A program made the position numbers and the translations under genes. Under the pieces are notes generated by a model. That model was not told where the DNA came from and did not search any database. It saw only the letters and a list, made by a program, of their open reading frames with translations. From Paenibacillus bovis (lineage in GTDB: Bacteria; Bacillota; Bacilli; Paenibacillales; Paenibacillaceae): a stretch of 64,000 bases of DNA. Positions 8,541 through 16,887 of this stretch are shown in pieces; within the stretch, counting starts at the first letter, position 1; each line of letters begins with the position of its first letter. The stretch spans positions 2,907,501 to 2,971,500 of the forward strand of contig NZ_CP013023.1 of assembly GCF_001421015.2 (NCBI RefSeq), in the 5' to 3' direction.

Positions 8541-9761
8541 ATGACAGACAAAGCCTATGCTTTATTCGAGGAACAGCAGCAGAGCAGGGGAATAGATCTG
8601 GAAGTTATCAAATCGCGTTTGAAAGCGCTACAAATCGAGACGCCATCATGGGGATACGGTGATTCCGGTACCCGTTTCAAAGTATTTCAAAAAGAAGGCG
8701 TACCGCGCGATCCATTCGAGAAATTGGAAGATGCTGCGCAGGTGCACAAAGTTACCGGTCTGTGTCCATCGGTAGCGATTCATATTCCATGGGACAAAGT
8801 CGAAGATTACGGCAAGCTGCGCAGCCACGCGGAAAGCCTGAACCTGAAGATCGGTGCCATCAATCCGAATATGTTCCAGGAAGAAGAATATATGCTTGGC
8901 GGCGTAACCAATAGCGATCCCGCTATTCGCCGCAAAACAACGGATCATCTGCTGGAATGTGTGGATGTAGCCAAAGAGACCGGTTCGCGCGATCTGAGTC
9001 TCTGGTTCGCCGATGGTACCAATTATCCCGGACAGGGCAGTATTCGCAAGCGCAAAAACTGGATGCTGGAAGCACTTGGCGAGATGTATCGGGCGATGAC
9101 GCCGGAGATGCGTATGCTGATCGAATACAAGGCGTTTGAGCCGGCCTTTTACCATACGGATATTGCCGACTGGGGCATGGCTTACAATTATGCGGTGAAG
9201 CTGGGAGAACAGGCACATGTGCTGGTGGATACCGGGCACCATCTGCCGGGAGCGAACGTGGAGCATATCGTCTCCTATCTGATCGATGAAGGCCGCCTGG
9301 GCGGGTTCCACTTTAATAGTTATAAATATGCGGATGATGATCTGATCGTCGGCTCGATCAATCCGTATGAGCTGTTCCTGATCTTTTATCAGATTCTGGA
9401 TGCAGCAGAGAGCGGAGAAGAGCGGCTCGTGCAGGCGGTGAACAATATCGCCTATATGATCGACCAGTCCCATAATATTGAAATGAAGATTCCGGCAATG
9501 ATCCGCTCGGTACTGAATGTACAGACTCAGTATGCCAAAGCGCTGCTAATCGATCATAAGGAAGTCGCAGAAGCACAGGCGAACAATGATGTATTGGGTG
9601 CAGAAGACGCGGTACGTCGCGCTTTTGAATTCGATGTGACTCCACTGCTGCATGCCGTGCGCGAAGAGCAGGGATTACCGCTTGATCCGATGAAAGCCTA
9701 TTTGTCCGGCAGCTACGGACAATCGATTCTGGCGAGAGGCAAAGGTGGTGCCAGCTGGTGA
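8541..9761 (+). CDS. L-rhamnose isomerase
   Basis: A 406-residue TIM-barrel enzyme that converts L-rhamnose to L-rhamnulose. The sequence resembles the shorter RhaI/YulE-type rhamnose isomerases, with WGYGDSGTRFK near the N-terminus, the metal-binding glutamate in IEYKAFEP, VDTGHHLPG, and the GGFHFNSYKYADDD segment carrying further metal ligands. The ATG has a GGAGGA ribosome site about seven bases upstream. It lies 54 bases after the aldolase fusion, and its TGA overlaps the GTG start of the kinase by three bases of the shared GTGA, so the two are translationally coupled. Function is supported by all three operon partners. Confidence 0.92.
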   Translation: MTDKAYALFEEQQQSRGIDLEVIKSRLKALQIETPSWGYGDSGTRFKVFQKEGVPRDPFEKLEDAAQVHKVTGLCPSVAIHIPWDKVEDYGKLRSHAESLNLKIGAINPNMFQEEEYMLGGVTNSDPAIRRKTTDHLLECVDVAKETGSRDLSLWFADGTNYPGQGSIRKRKNWMLEALGEMYRAMTPEMRMLIEYKAFEPAFYHTDIADWGMAYNYAVKLGEQAHVLVDTGHHLPGANVEHIVSYLIDEGRLGGFHFNSYKYADDDLIVGSINPYELFLIFYQILDAAESGEERLVQAVNNIAYMIDQSHNIEMKIPAMIRSVLNVQTQYAKALLIDHKEVAEAQANNDVLGAEDAVRRAFEFDVTPLLHAVREEQGLPLDPMKAYLSGSYGQSILARGKGGASW

Positions 9762-11233
9762 CCATCCTGGCCTATGATCTTGGAGCAGGCAGCGGCAGAG
9801 CGATTATCGGCAGACTCAGTGATAACCGGATCGTGACACAGGAGATTCACCGGTTCAGCAATGATCCGGTAAAGGTAGGAGATCGCCTATACTGGGATAT
9901 ACTGCGCCTGTATCACGAGATTCAGCAGGGGCTGGTTATTGCCAAGCAGGAGCGGATGCTGCCGGAAAGTATCGGCATCGACTCCTGGGCTGTTGATTTT
10001 GGATTGATCGGACGTACCGGTGAGCTGCTCGCCAATCCCTCGCATTACCGGGATTGGCACACTCACGGCGTGATGGAACAGATGCAGAATGAACTGGGGA
10101 CAGAGCAGATTTTTGAATCCACCGGTATTCAGTTTTTGGGCTTTAATACCCTGTATCAGCTGGCAGCGATGCGCCGAAATGGTTCGCCGGTGCTCAAGGA
10201 AGCGGAGCGCTTTTTGATGATTCCGGATCTGCTGCGGTATTTTATGACCGGTGAGATGATTAATGAGTTCACCAATGCCACCACAACCCAGATGTACAAT
10301 TCACGGCAGCAGGATTGGGATCGCAAGCTGCTGTCGCATATCGGGATTCCCTCTTCATGGTTTGGCAGACCGGTACAGCCTGGAGCTCCGGCAGGACATC
10401 TGCGTTCTTCCCTGATGGTCGATCTGGGGCTGCCTGCGATTCCAGTGACAGCGGTAGCGGAGCATGATACGGCTTCGGCGGTCGTGGCTGTTCCGGCATT
10501 GTCGGATTCTTTTGCCTACTTAAGCTGCGGTACCTGGTCGCTGATGGGTACGGAAGTATCCGAACCGGTTATTACGGAGCAGGCGAGAGAGCTGAACTTT
10601 ACCAATGAGGGCGGCGCCTATGGTACCTATCGGCTGCTCAAAAATATTATGGGATTATGGATTTTCCAGGAATACAAGCGGGAGTGCGAGCGTGATGGTC
10701 ATCACGCATCATACAGTGAATGGATTCAGCATACGGCAGGTTCGGCGCCTTTTCTTTCCTTTATCGATCCGGATGATACGCTGTTCCTGCATGCAGGTGA
10801 TATGCGCTCCCGGGTACGGCAGTACTGCCGTCAGACCGGACAACAGCTACCGGATACGTATGGTGCGGTAGCACGCTGCATTTTTGAGAGTCTCGTATTA
10901 AAATATCGTTATGTGCTGGAGCAGACCGAGCAGCTATCAGGCAAGCGGTTCGATGGACTGCATATGGTCGGCGGAGGGATTCAGAACCGTCTGTTATGCC
11001 AATGGACAGCCAATGCACTCGGACGCCCGGTATGGGCGGGGCCGGCGGAGGGAAGCGCGATTGGCAATTTAGCGGTACAATGGATAGCACAGGGGACATT
11101 TAGCGATATCCGGGAAGCGCGTGCTGTTATCCGGGATTCCTTTCCGATGGATATCTATGAACCGCAGGAAAGCGAAGCCTGGGAAGATGCTTATGGACGC
11201 TTCCTGAGATTGACGGCGATTCCCGTACAATAA
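9758..11233 (+). CDS. rhaB: Rhamnulokinase
   Basis: A 491-residue FGGY-family kinase that phosphorylates L-rhamnulose to rhamnulose-1-phosphate. The N-terminus TILAYDLGAGSGR is the first ATPase-fold phosphate-binding loop, GIDSWAVDFGL follows at about 72-82, and the second half carries SCGTWSLMG and HMVGGGIQNRLLCQ, the adenosine-binding region typical of RhaB. The start is GTG at 9758, inside the isomerase stop (GTGA overlap), with AAAGGTGG upstream. Length equals the family's. Third gene of the rhamnose operon, 21 bases before the DeoR-type regulator. Confidence 0.92.
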   Translation: MTILAYDLGAGSGRAIIGRLSDNRIVTQEIHRFSNDPVKVGDRLYWDILRLYHEIQQGLVIAKQERMLPESIGIDSWAVDFGLIGRTGELLANPSHYRDWHTHGVMEQMQNELGTEQIFESTGIQFLGFNTLYQLAAMRRNGSPVLKEAERFLMIPDLLRYFMTGEMINEFTNATTTQMYNSRQQDWDRKLLSHIGIPSSWFGRPVQPGAPAGHLRSSLMVDLGLPAIPVTAVAEHDTASAVVAVPALSDSFAYLSCGTWSLMGTEVSEPVITEQARELNFTNEGGAYGTYRLLKNIMGLWIFQEYKRECERDGHHASYSEWIQHTAGSAPFLSFIDPDDTLFLHAGDMRSRVRQYCRQTGQQLPDTYGAVARCIFESLVLKYRYVLEQTEQLSGKRFDGLHMVGGGIQNRLLCQWTANALGRPVWAGPAEGSAIGNLAVQWIAQGTFSDIREARAVIRDSFPMDIYEPQESEAWEDAYGRFLRLTAIPVQ

Positions 11234-11254
11234 CGATTCGGAGTTGAGGACATT

Positions 11255-12013
11255 ATGTTAGTCGCGGAACGGTATGACATGATTGTAAAGCTGGTGAATG
11301 AGAAAGGCAGTATGCGGGTAACGGAGCTGAGCGAGCGCTGCCAGGTCACCGAGGAGACGATTCGCCGCGATCTGGACCGGCTGGAGCGGCAGGGTCTGCT
11401 GAAGCGGTCACACGGCGGCGCCGTCAGCGTCAAGGATGAACAGCCGGAGACCCCGTTTTCGGAGCGGGAGATTATGCATACCGAGGAGAAGCGGCGCATT
11501 GCCGAAGAAGCGGTCCGGCTGATTCAGCCGCAGGACCGGATTCTGCTGGATGCGAGTACGACCGCTTGGTATATGGCAGCGAGTCTGCCGGATATTCCGC
11601 TGACCGTGCTAACCAATTCGATTCGTGTAGCGACCCAGCTCAGTAATAGAGAGAAGATCGAAGTCATCTCGACCGGCGGCCAGCTGGTTTCTCGCTCACT
11701 ATCCTTTGTCGGACCGCTGGCAGAGCGCTCACTGGAGACGTACTATGTGAACAAGCTGTTCCTGTCCTGCAAAGGTCTTCATCTGGAACGCGGTATTAGC
11801 GAATCCAATGAACTGCAGGCACGGGTGAAGCAAAAAATGGTTGGCATGGCCGATCAGGTTATCCTGCTGGCCGATGCCAGCAAATTCGGTGTACAGGCTT
11901 TTGCCCATGTCATGGATCTTGGCGAGGTTGACCATCTGATTACCGATACCCGTCTTCCCCAGGAGACGATTCGCCAGCTGGAAGAGCGTGAACTTCATAT
12001 GACCATCGTCTAA
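11255..12013 (+). CDS. DeoR/GlpR-family regulator of the rhamnose operon
   Basis: A 252-residue sugar-phosphate-responsive repressor. The N-terminal helix-turn-helix (about 1-60, with VTEETIRRDLDRLERQG as recognition region and KRSHGGA after it) is the DeoR signature. The C-terminal DeoRC effector domain (about 75-235) has DASTTAWYMA, TNSIRVA and ADASKFG, which bind a phosphorylated sugar in this family. It is the last gene of the operon and probably controls it, with a rhamnose-pathway phosphate as effector (inference). B. subtilis carries a similar YulB regulator in its rhamnose cluster. The start ATG at 11255 follows GTTGAGGAC. Confidence 0.88.
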   Translation: MLVAERYDMIVKLVNEKGSMRVTELSERCQVTEETIRRDLDRLERQGLLKRSHGGAVSVKDEQPETPFSEREIMHTEEKRRIAEEAVRLIQPQDRILLDASTTAWYMAASLPDIPLTVLTNSIRVATQLSNREKIEVISTGGQLVSRSLSFVGPLAERSLETYYVNKLFLSCKGLHLERGISESNELQARVKQKMVGMADQVILLADASKFGVQAFAHVMDLGEVDHLITDTRLPQETIRQLEERELHMTIV

Positions 12014-12332
12014 GCCAGTATATTCAAATTCTCATTATCCAATAACTACTAGTATGGAGCAATGGAAAAGGAAGAAGGACAACGGATGACATTGAAATCT
12101 GGAAATCCTCTGTCTCTGCAACCTATTCAGGATCCCCAGACCTAATCGGAGGACGCCTTCTGACCCTTTACGTAGCCGATGTTCCTGGATCGAAGTTTTT
12201 AATTACGTATCACGCAACCGGAATAAATGTACCGTATCAGCATCACGACCGAAGCACAAAAGGAAAAGATGGCAGCCGGGCTCCCTGCAACCTGCCATCT
12301 TTTGTGTATTATGGAGCGAAAAGAGGTGCAGC
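12014..12332 (+). other. Spacer between rhamnose and lut operons
   Basis: No convincing gene. A perfect 12 bp stem (AAAAGATGGCAG at 12264-12275 with CTGCCATCTTTT at 12292-12303) can terminate the rhamnose operon, although the T run after it is short. A 19-codon frame at 12086-12145 follows GAAGG at good spacing but is too short to support. The promoter for lutABC must lie here or upstream; I do not see a clear one. Confidence 0.5.
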
Positions 12333-13118
12333 ATGAAAGTGTCATTATTCATCACCTGTCTGAGCGATGCCATTTACCCCCGTGTAGGAGAAGCCATGGT
12401 TCGTCTGCTGGCTGCACATGGTGTACAGCTGGATTTCCCGCCGGTACAGACCTGCTGCGGACAGCCTTCGTATAATAGTGGATACTGGGAAGAGACGCGA
12501 ACCGCTGCCAAAACGATTTTGAAAGCGTTTGAATCGAGTGATTTTGTCGTCTCACCATCCGGTTCCTGTACCTATATGGTGCATCATTATCCAGAGCTAT
12601 TCAAAGATGATCCCTACTGGCTGCAGCTGGCTCACGAATTGGAAGCCAAAACGTATGAATTTACCCAGTTTCTCGTGCAGGTGCTGGGAATTACCGATGT
12701 TGGCGCGCATTTTCCATATAAAGTCACTTATCATCCGTCCTGTCACGGCAGTCGGCTGCTTGGCGTCAAGGAAGAGCCGATCGCCCTGCTGTCCCATGTA
12801 CGGGGACTGGAACTGGTGCCGTTGCCTTTTGCCGAGGACTGCTGCGGGTTCGGCGGGACATTTGCCGTGAAAATGTCGGACATCTCGGGTGCCATGGTAT
12901 CGGAGAAGGTCGATCATATCAAGGAAACGGAAGCACAGGTACTCGTCGGACTGGATATGGCCTGCCTGATGAATATTGCCGGTAATCTGCGTCACCGGGG
13001 TGAGCAGGTGCGGGTGATGCATCTGGCAGAGCTGCTGTATGAAGGGGGGGGGTATCATGAATCCGGCACAATCCACGCAGGGCACAGTGAAAGAAAGAGC
13101 AGGTGTCGCGCTGAATAA
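12333..13118 (+). CDS. lutA: L-lactate oxidation protein LutA (Fe-S, CCG domains)
   Basis: A 261-residue cytoplasmic iron-sulfur protein, first subunit of the LutABC complex that oxidises L-lactate to pyruvate. Two CCG domains are visible: the first with TCCGQPSYNSG near 46-56, the second with HPSCHGSR and EDCCGFGGTF near 170-180. RBS AGAGGTG precedes the ATG. The C-terminus is odd: after LLYE comes a run of nine G (13044-13052), and as read the frame continues for about 20 unrelated residues to 13118, overlapping lutB by 62 bases. One more G would end LutA at a TGA overlapping the lutB ATG, the usual coupled arrangement. A cre-like site (TGAAAGCGTTTGAA, 13 of 14 positions) lies inside the gene at 12520-12533. 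Confidence 0.9.
   Translation: MKVSLFITCLSDAIYPRVGEAMVRLLAAHGVQLDFPPVQTCCGQPSYNSGYWEETRTAAKTILKAFESSDFVVSPSGSCTYMVHHYPELFKDDPYWLQLAHELEAKTYEFTQFLVQVLGITDVGAHFPYKVTYHPSCHGSRLLGVKEEPIALLSHVRGLELVPLPFAEDCCGFGGTFAVKMSDISGAMVSEKVDHIKETEAQVLVGLDMACLMNIAGNLRHRGEQVRVMHLAELLYEGGGYHESGTIHAGHSERKSRCRAE
13044..13052 (+). repeat. Nine-G homopolymer at the lutA/lutB junction
   Basis: Nine consecutive G form the ribosome site of lutB and code for glycines at the LutA end. Length changes here alter the LutA end: ten G give an immediate stop, and eight G fuse LutA in frame to LutB. Confidence 0.85.
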
Positions 13119-14580
13119 TGATTTTCTGCGCAATGCCGTCAAGTTCACGACCGAGCGGCTGCGCAGTGGCAAGCAGGCTGCTTCTGCCGAACATGGCAAT
13201 TGGGAGGAGTGGCGGGAGCGCGGCCGGCAGATCCGTCTGCATACGATCGCTCATCTGGATTATTACCTGAATCTGTTTGTAGAAAATGCCCGCAGTAACG
13301 GTGTACATGTACATTTTGCCCCCGATACAGCGGCTGCAACGGATATTGTGATGACCATCGCGCGGAACAAGCAGGCTGAATCGGTCGTCAAATCCAAATC
13401 CATGGTATCCGAAGAGCTGCATATTAACCGAGCACTCGAGCTCGCCGGAATCGAGACGATCGAGAGTGATCTGGGCGAATATATTATCCAGCTGGCTGGT
13501 GAAGGCCCTTCGCATATCGTGATTCCCGCTATTCACAAAAACCGCTATCAGATTGCTGAGCTCTTGTCCGAGGATGCGGGAGAAGAGCTGCCGCCGGATA
13601 CGACTATTCTGGCCGGTTATGTGCGGCGCAAGCTGCGCGAGAAATTTCTTGGAGCGGATATCGGTATGACCGGATGTAACTTTGCTATTGCAGAGACCGG
13701 ATCGATGGTGTTGTTTGAAAATGAAGGCAATGCCCGGATGGTGACCACGCTGCCGAAAACACAGATTACCCTTATGGGGATGGAGCGCATCATCCCATCC
13801 TGGGAAGATCTGGAGGTGATGGCGACGCTGCTGCCAAGGTCAGCGACCGGTCAGCGCCTGACCATGTATATGTCCGGTATCACCGGTCCGAAACGTACTG
13901 GCGATGGCGATGGGCCGGAAGAAATGCATATTATTATCGTGGATAATGGGCGTTCGGAGCAGCTGGGTGATCCTGAATTTCAAGAGCTGCTCAACTGTAT
14001 CCGCTGTGGTGCCTGTCTCAATGTATGTCCGGTCTACCGGCATATTGGCGGTCACTCGTACGGTGGAACGTACAGTGGCCCGATCGGCGCGGTGCTGACG
14101 CCGGCTCTGAACCGCAATGTTGCAGAATGGGACGATATCGCCAATGCATCCAGTCTGTGCGGTGCCTGCTCGGAAGCCTGTCCGGTCAAGATTCCACTGC
14201 ATGATATGCTGGTCTATCTGCGGCGCCGCAAAGTAGAACGGGGACACGGTAATCGCTGGGAAACACTCGGCATGAAAGGTTTTGCTGTACTGATGGCCAA
14301 TTCCAAACGGCTGAATCTGGCACTCAAAATGGGACGTATCGCCCAGAAACCGGTCGTGCATAACAAAGGAATCACGCTGAAAATAGGGCCGCTAAAAGGC
14401 TGGAATACGTACCGGGTCGCCCCATCGATGGCGGATCATTCTTTCCGCGAGAACTGGCAGGAACTATCAAAAGATACACGCCGGACAGCTCCGCCGATGA
14501 ATGCAGAAACAAGAGACCGGATGGAGCAAATTCTGCGCCAACGCCGTGCCAGCGGCATACAGGGAGGTCATCATGAATAA
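13057..14580 (+). CDS. lutB: L-lactate oxidation protein LutB (4Fe-4S)
   Basis: A 507-residue iron-sulfur protein of the LutABC complex. The N-terminal two thirds hold the LUD-type domain (KSKSMVSEELHINRALE; IGMTGCNFAIAETG). The C-terminal part holds two four-cysteine clusters: C314, C317, C320, C324 (CIRCGACLNVC) and C368, C371, C375 with a following Pro (CGACSEACP), which would pass electrons on. The start at 13057 is chosen because the G-run lies five bases before it; an ATG 18 bases upstream in the same frame is inside lutA and less likely. The stop overlaps the lutC start by eight bases. Confidence 0.93.
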   Translation: MNPAQSTQGTVKERAGVALNNDFLRNAVKFTTERLRSGKQAASAEHGNWEEWRERGRQIRLHTIAHLDYYLNLFVENARSNGVHVHFAPDTAAATDIVMTIARNKQAESVVKSKSMVSEELHINRALELAGIETIESDLGEYIIQLAGEGPSHIVIPAIHKNRYQIAELLSEDAGEELPPDTTILAGYVRRKLREKFLGADIGMTGCNFAIAETGSMVLFENEGNARMVTTLPKTQITLMGMERIIPSWEDLEVMATLLPRSATGQRLTMYMSGITGPKRTGDGDGPEEMHIIIVDNGRSEQLGDPEFQELLNCIRCGACLNVCPVYRHIGGHSYGGTYSGPIGAVLTPALNRNVAEWDDIANASSLCGACSEACPVKIPLHDMLVYLRRRKVERGHGNRWETLGMKGFAVLMANSKRLNLALKMGRIAQKPVVHNKGITLKIGPLKGWNTYRVAPSMADHSFRENWQELSKDTRRTAPPMNAETRDRMEQILRQRRASGIQGGHHE

Positions 14581-15304
14581 TTCGCAATCTACGCCTGATT
14601 GGCTGCATAAGCTGGAGGAGCAGTCCCGTATTAGCCAACAGGCGTTTATGGATAATATCTCGAATCGGCTTGGTCGTCCGCGTATGACGGAAGCACCGGA
14701 TCATCCGTACCGCGGAACACCGGCGTTTTGGAGTGAATTCCAGTGGGAGGAACCGCAGCGGATTGATAAATTCACCACCCATTTCCGGGAAGTGGGCGGT
14801 CATGTGGTTCGTCTGCAGACAATGGAAGAAGCGGCACAATTTATTGCCGATCATGCAGTGCAGATGAATGCCCGTTATCTGGTTCGTCAGCAGCAGCCGG
14901 AACTAGCGCAGCTGCGCTTGGAAGAGCGTCTGCCCGATGTACAGATTTCCAGCTGGAACAGTGATGTGGAGGAAGTCTGGACAGCCCGTGCAGCCGAGGC
15001 GGATATCGGTGTTGTGATGGCAGATGGAGCAGCTGCCTATACCGGTACAGTGATGGTTACGTCGGCTCCGCACCAGGGAAGGTCGGTCAGTCTGCTGCCT
15101 ACCGTATGTATCGTGATTCTGCCGGTGGATCGTCTATATACCCGACTCGGTGAACTGCTGATTCCGATGGATGAGATCGGACGCGAGAATCTGCCTGCCG
15201 GTATGCATTTTATCTCCGGTCCCAGTCGTTCATCGGATATTGAGAATGATCTGACTATAGGTGTGCATGGCCCCGGTATTATTTATACACTGTTGGTTGG
15301 ATAG
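14573..15304 (+). CDS. lutC: L-lactate oxidation protein LutC (LUD domain)
   Basis: A 243-residue third subunit of LutABC. It shows one LUD domain with the family end signature (SGPSRSSDIENDLTIGVHGP) and no cysteine cluster. The start is the ATG at 14573 with AGGGAGG six to eight bases upstream; the longer frame open to 14501 lies inside lutB and has no ribosome site. Translational coupling to lutB is expected from the eight-base overlap. The upstream rhamnose pathway should generate lactate in the cell, which fits the placement of lutABC next to it. Confidence 0.92.
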   Translation: MNNSQSTPDWLHKLEEQSRISQQAFMDNISNRLGRPRMTEAPDHPYRGTPAFWSEFQWEEPQRIDKFTTHFREVGGHVVRLQTMEEAAQFIADHAVQMNARYLVRQQQPELAQLRLEERLPDVQISSWNSDVEEVWTARAAEADIGVVMADGAAAYTGTVMVTSAPHQGRSVSLLPTVCIVILPVDRLYTRLGELLIPMDEIGRENLPAGMHFISGPSRSSDIENDLTIGVHGPGIIYTLLVG

Positions 15305-15344
15305 GGAATATCCGGTAGGATCTTAATTATGCTCTGGTAACAAT

Positions 15345-15389
15345 AAAAGCGCTGCTCTGCGAATCGAAATTCCGCAGGGTAGCGCTTTT
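15345..15389 (+). terminator. Bidirectional terminator between lutC and the LCP gene
   Basis: AAAAGCGCT and AGCGCTTTT form the outer stem, extended inward by further pairs. It separates two convergent genes and can serve both. Confidence 0.8.
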
Positions 15390-15430
15390 ATTTATTTAGC
15401 TTGTCATCCAGTCGCTTATCATCCAGTCAT

Positions 15431-16417
15431 CTATTGTTCAGCTGTATCCTGATCATTATTTTCGTCTTCATTATTGTTTGACAGCTTGTCCTGGATATAC
15501 CTGCGCAGCTGGGTTTCATCTACGCCGAGTACTGCTGCGCCGTGGATCGTTTCTTCTTTTAGCAGCGGGGTAGGCGGAATTTGCAGTTTCTCGATATTGC
15601 CCACATTGACATCCATACCGAGTCCGGCCAGTTTGAGCATGGTAGAAGGGGACATATTGGTCTGGATATATGGAGCAGTAGCCTTGAGAATGCCTGGCAA
15701 ATTGACGATAGAGGCAGAGCTTTGCATTTTGGCAGCCAGAGCAGTGAGGAATTTGCGCTGACGCTCGGTCCGGGTAAAGTCCGAGGTGGCATCATGCCGG
15801 AATCTTACGTATTGCAGGGCATGCGTACCGTCCAGGGTCTGATAACCTTTTTTGAGATCAATATCATAGCGGTGGCCATCGCCGCCATCGGTATAATGCA
15901 TATCTTTCTCCACATCCATATCGACGCCGTCCACTTGATCGACCAATGCTTTGAAGCCTTCAAAGTCGATTTTGACATAGCTGTTTACCGGAACACCGAG
16001 CAGCTGGCTTACCGTCTCCATAGCGAGTGGAGCACCTCCGTAGGAATAGGCAGCATTAATCCGGCTGCGGCCATGTCCCGGAATATTGACATAGGTATCC
16101 CGCATAATAGACATTAGATAGGCTTTTTTACTGACCGGATCAACCGTGGCGACCATCATGGAATCCGAGCGTCCATTGCTGCCTTCATCCCGCGAATCGG
16201 TACCGAGCAGCAGAATATGAACAGGATCTTGGCCATCCCATTCAGGCAGTTGGAAAGTCGTCTCCTGGGCGTCTGCGCCAGCCGGATCAACAGGTTCTAC
16301 CGAAATCGTACTCGCAAATTGAACGACAGAATATGTATAGTAGCCAACAATACCACCGCCGGTGAGCAACAGCAGCAGCAGTATCCATTTCCATTGTCGA
16401 AGCAGATTGTATAACAA
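15431..16417 (-). CDS. LytR-CpsA-Psr (LCP) family cell-wall transferase
   Basis: A 328-residue protein anchored by one N-terminal membrane segment (LLLLLLTGGGIVGYY, about residues 13-30) with an extracellular LCP domain. LLLGTDSRD, GRSDSMMVATVDP, MSIMRDTYVNIPG and the YVRFRH motif carry the Arg and Asp residues that bind the pyrophosphate lipid carrier. LCP enzymes transfer teichoic acids or other glycopolymers from lipid carrier to peptidoglycan. The start is set at TTG 16417 because AGGGAG lies eight bases upstream; in-frame ATGs further up (16459, 16513) lack ribosome sites. The tail is Asn/Asp/Glu-rich. The exact polymer is unknown. Confidence 0.88.
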   Translation of the reverse strand: MLYNLLRQWKWILLLLLLTGGGIVGYYTYSVVQFASTISVEPVDPAGADAQETTFQLPEWDGQDPVHILLLGTDSRDEGSNGRSDSMMVATVDPVSKKAYLMSIMRDTYVNIPGHGRSRINAAYSYGGAPLAMETVSQLLGVPVNSYVKIDFEGFKALVDQVDGVDMDVEKDMHYTDGGDGHRYDIDLKKGYQTLDGTHALQYVRFRHDATSDFTRTERQRKFLTALAAKMQSSASIVNLPGILKATAPYIQTNMSPSTMLKLAGLGMDVNVGNIEKLQIPPTPLLKEETIHGAAVLGVDETQLRRYIQDKLSNNNEDENNDQDTAEQ

Positions 16418-16826
16418 TTGATCAACTCCCTGATAATAAATAATCACATGTTTGTTCATCCTGTATAGTGATTCAATCACCGTTATTGCCTGCGCTTCGT
16501 AGAGCATTTGCATGCAATACAGGCCTTATAAATCATAATTATTTAAAATCAATTTGTCAATTTATAAGCATATTATCTTAATATACGAATGGTAAATGAG
16601 ATTAATATTTTCTTTAAGTTGGTCAATATATGGTTTTGATTACATAATGAAAATGAACTATGCTGGAATAAACAGCAGAACACAACCAATAAGCAATAAT
16701 CAAGCAACAATCGATGAGAATCGAACAGGAATCTGGCAAAGTCTGATGAGAACCAACCCAATATCTCCTTGCACCATGTTGTACTGGATAGGACGGCATC
16801 CATCGAAAAAAGACATAAAATGCGAA
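16418..16826. other. AT-rich spacer, no gene seen
   Basis: About 410 bases upstream of the LCP gene and downstream of the MFS gene terminator. It must hold the LCP promoter on the minus strand. The open frames on both strands here have no ribosome site and poor codon content, and I see no other element. Confidence 0.5.
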
Positions 16827-16859
16827 CAGCCGCTTCTTTCGGTTACGAAGAAGCGGCTG
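16827..16859 (-). terminator. Terminator of the MFS gene
   Basis: A perfect 12 bp stem (CAGCCGCTTCTT with AAGAAGCGGCTG) 28 bases after the MFS stop on the minus strand, followed there by a T-rich stretch. Confidence 0.75.
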
Positions 16860-16887
16860 CTGGAGCATATGTGATTCGGGATGTTGA

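Noticed and set aside
12086..12145. A 19-codon frame after the DeoR-type gene
   Set aside because: Too short and without recognisable sequence; the ribosome-like GAAGG may be chance.
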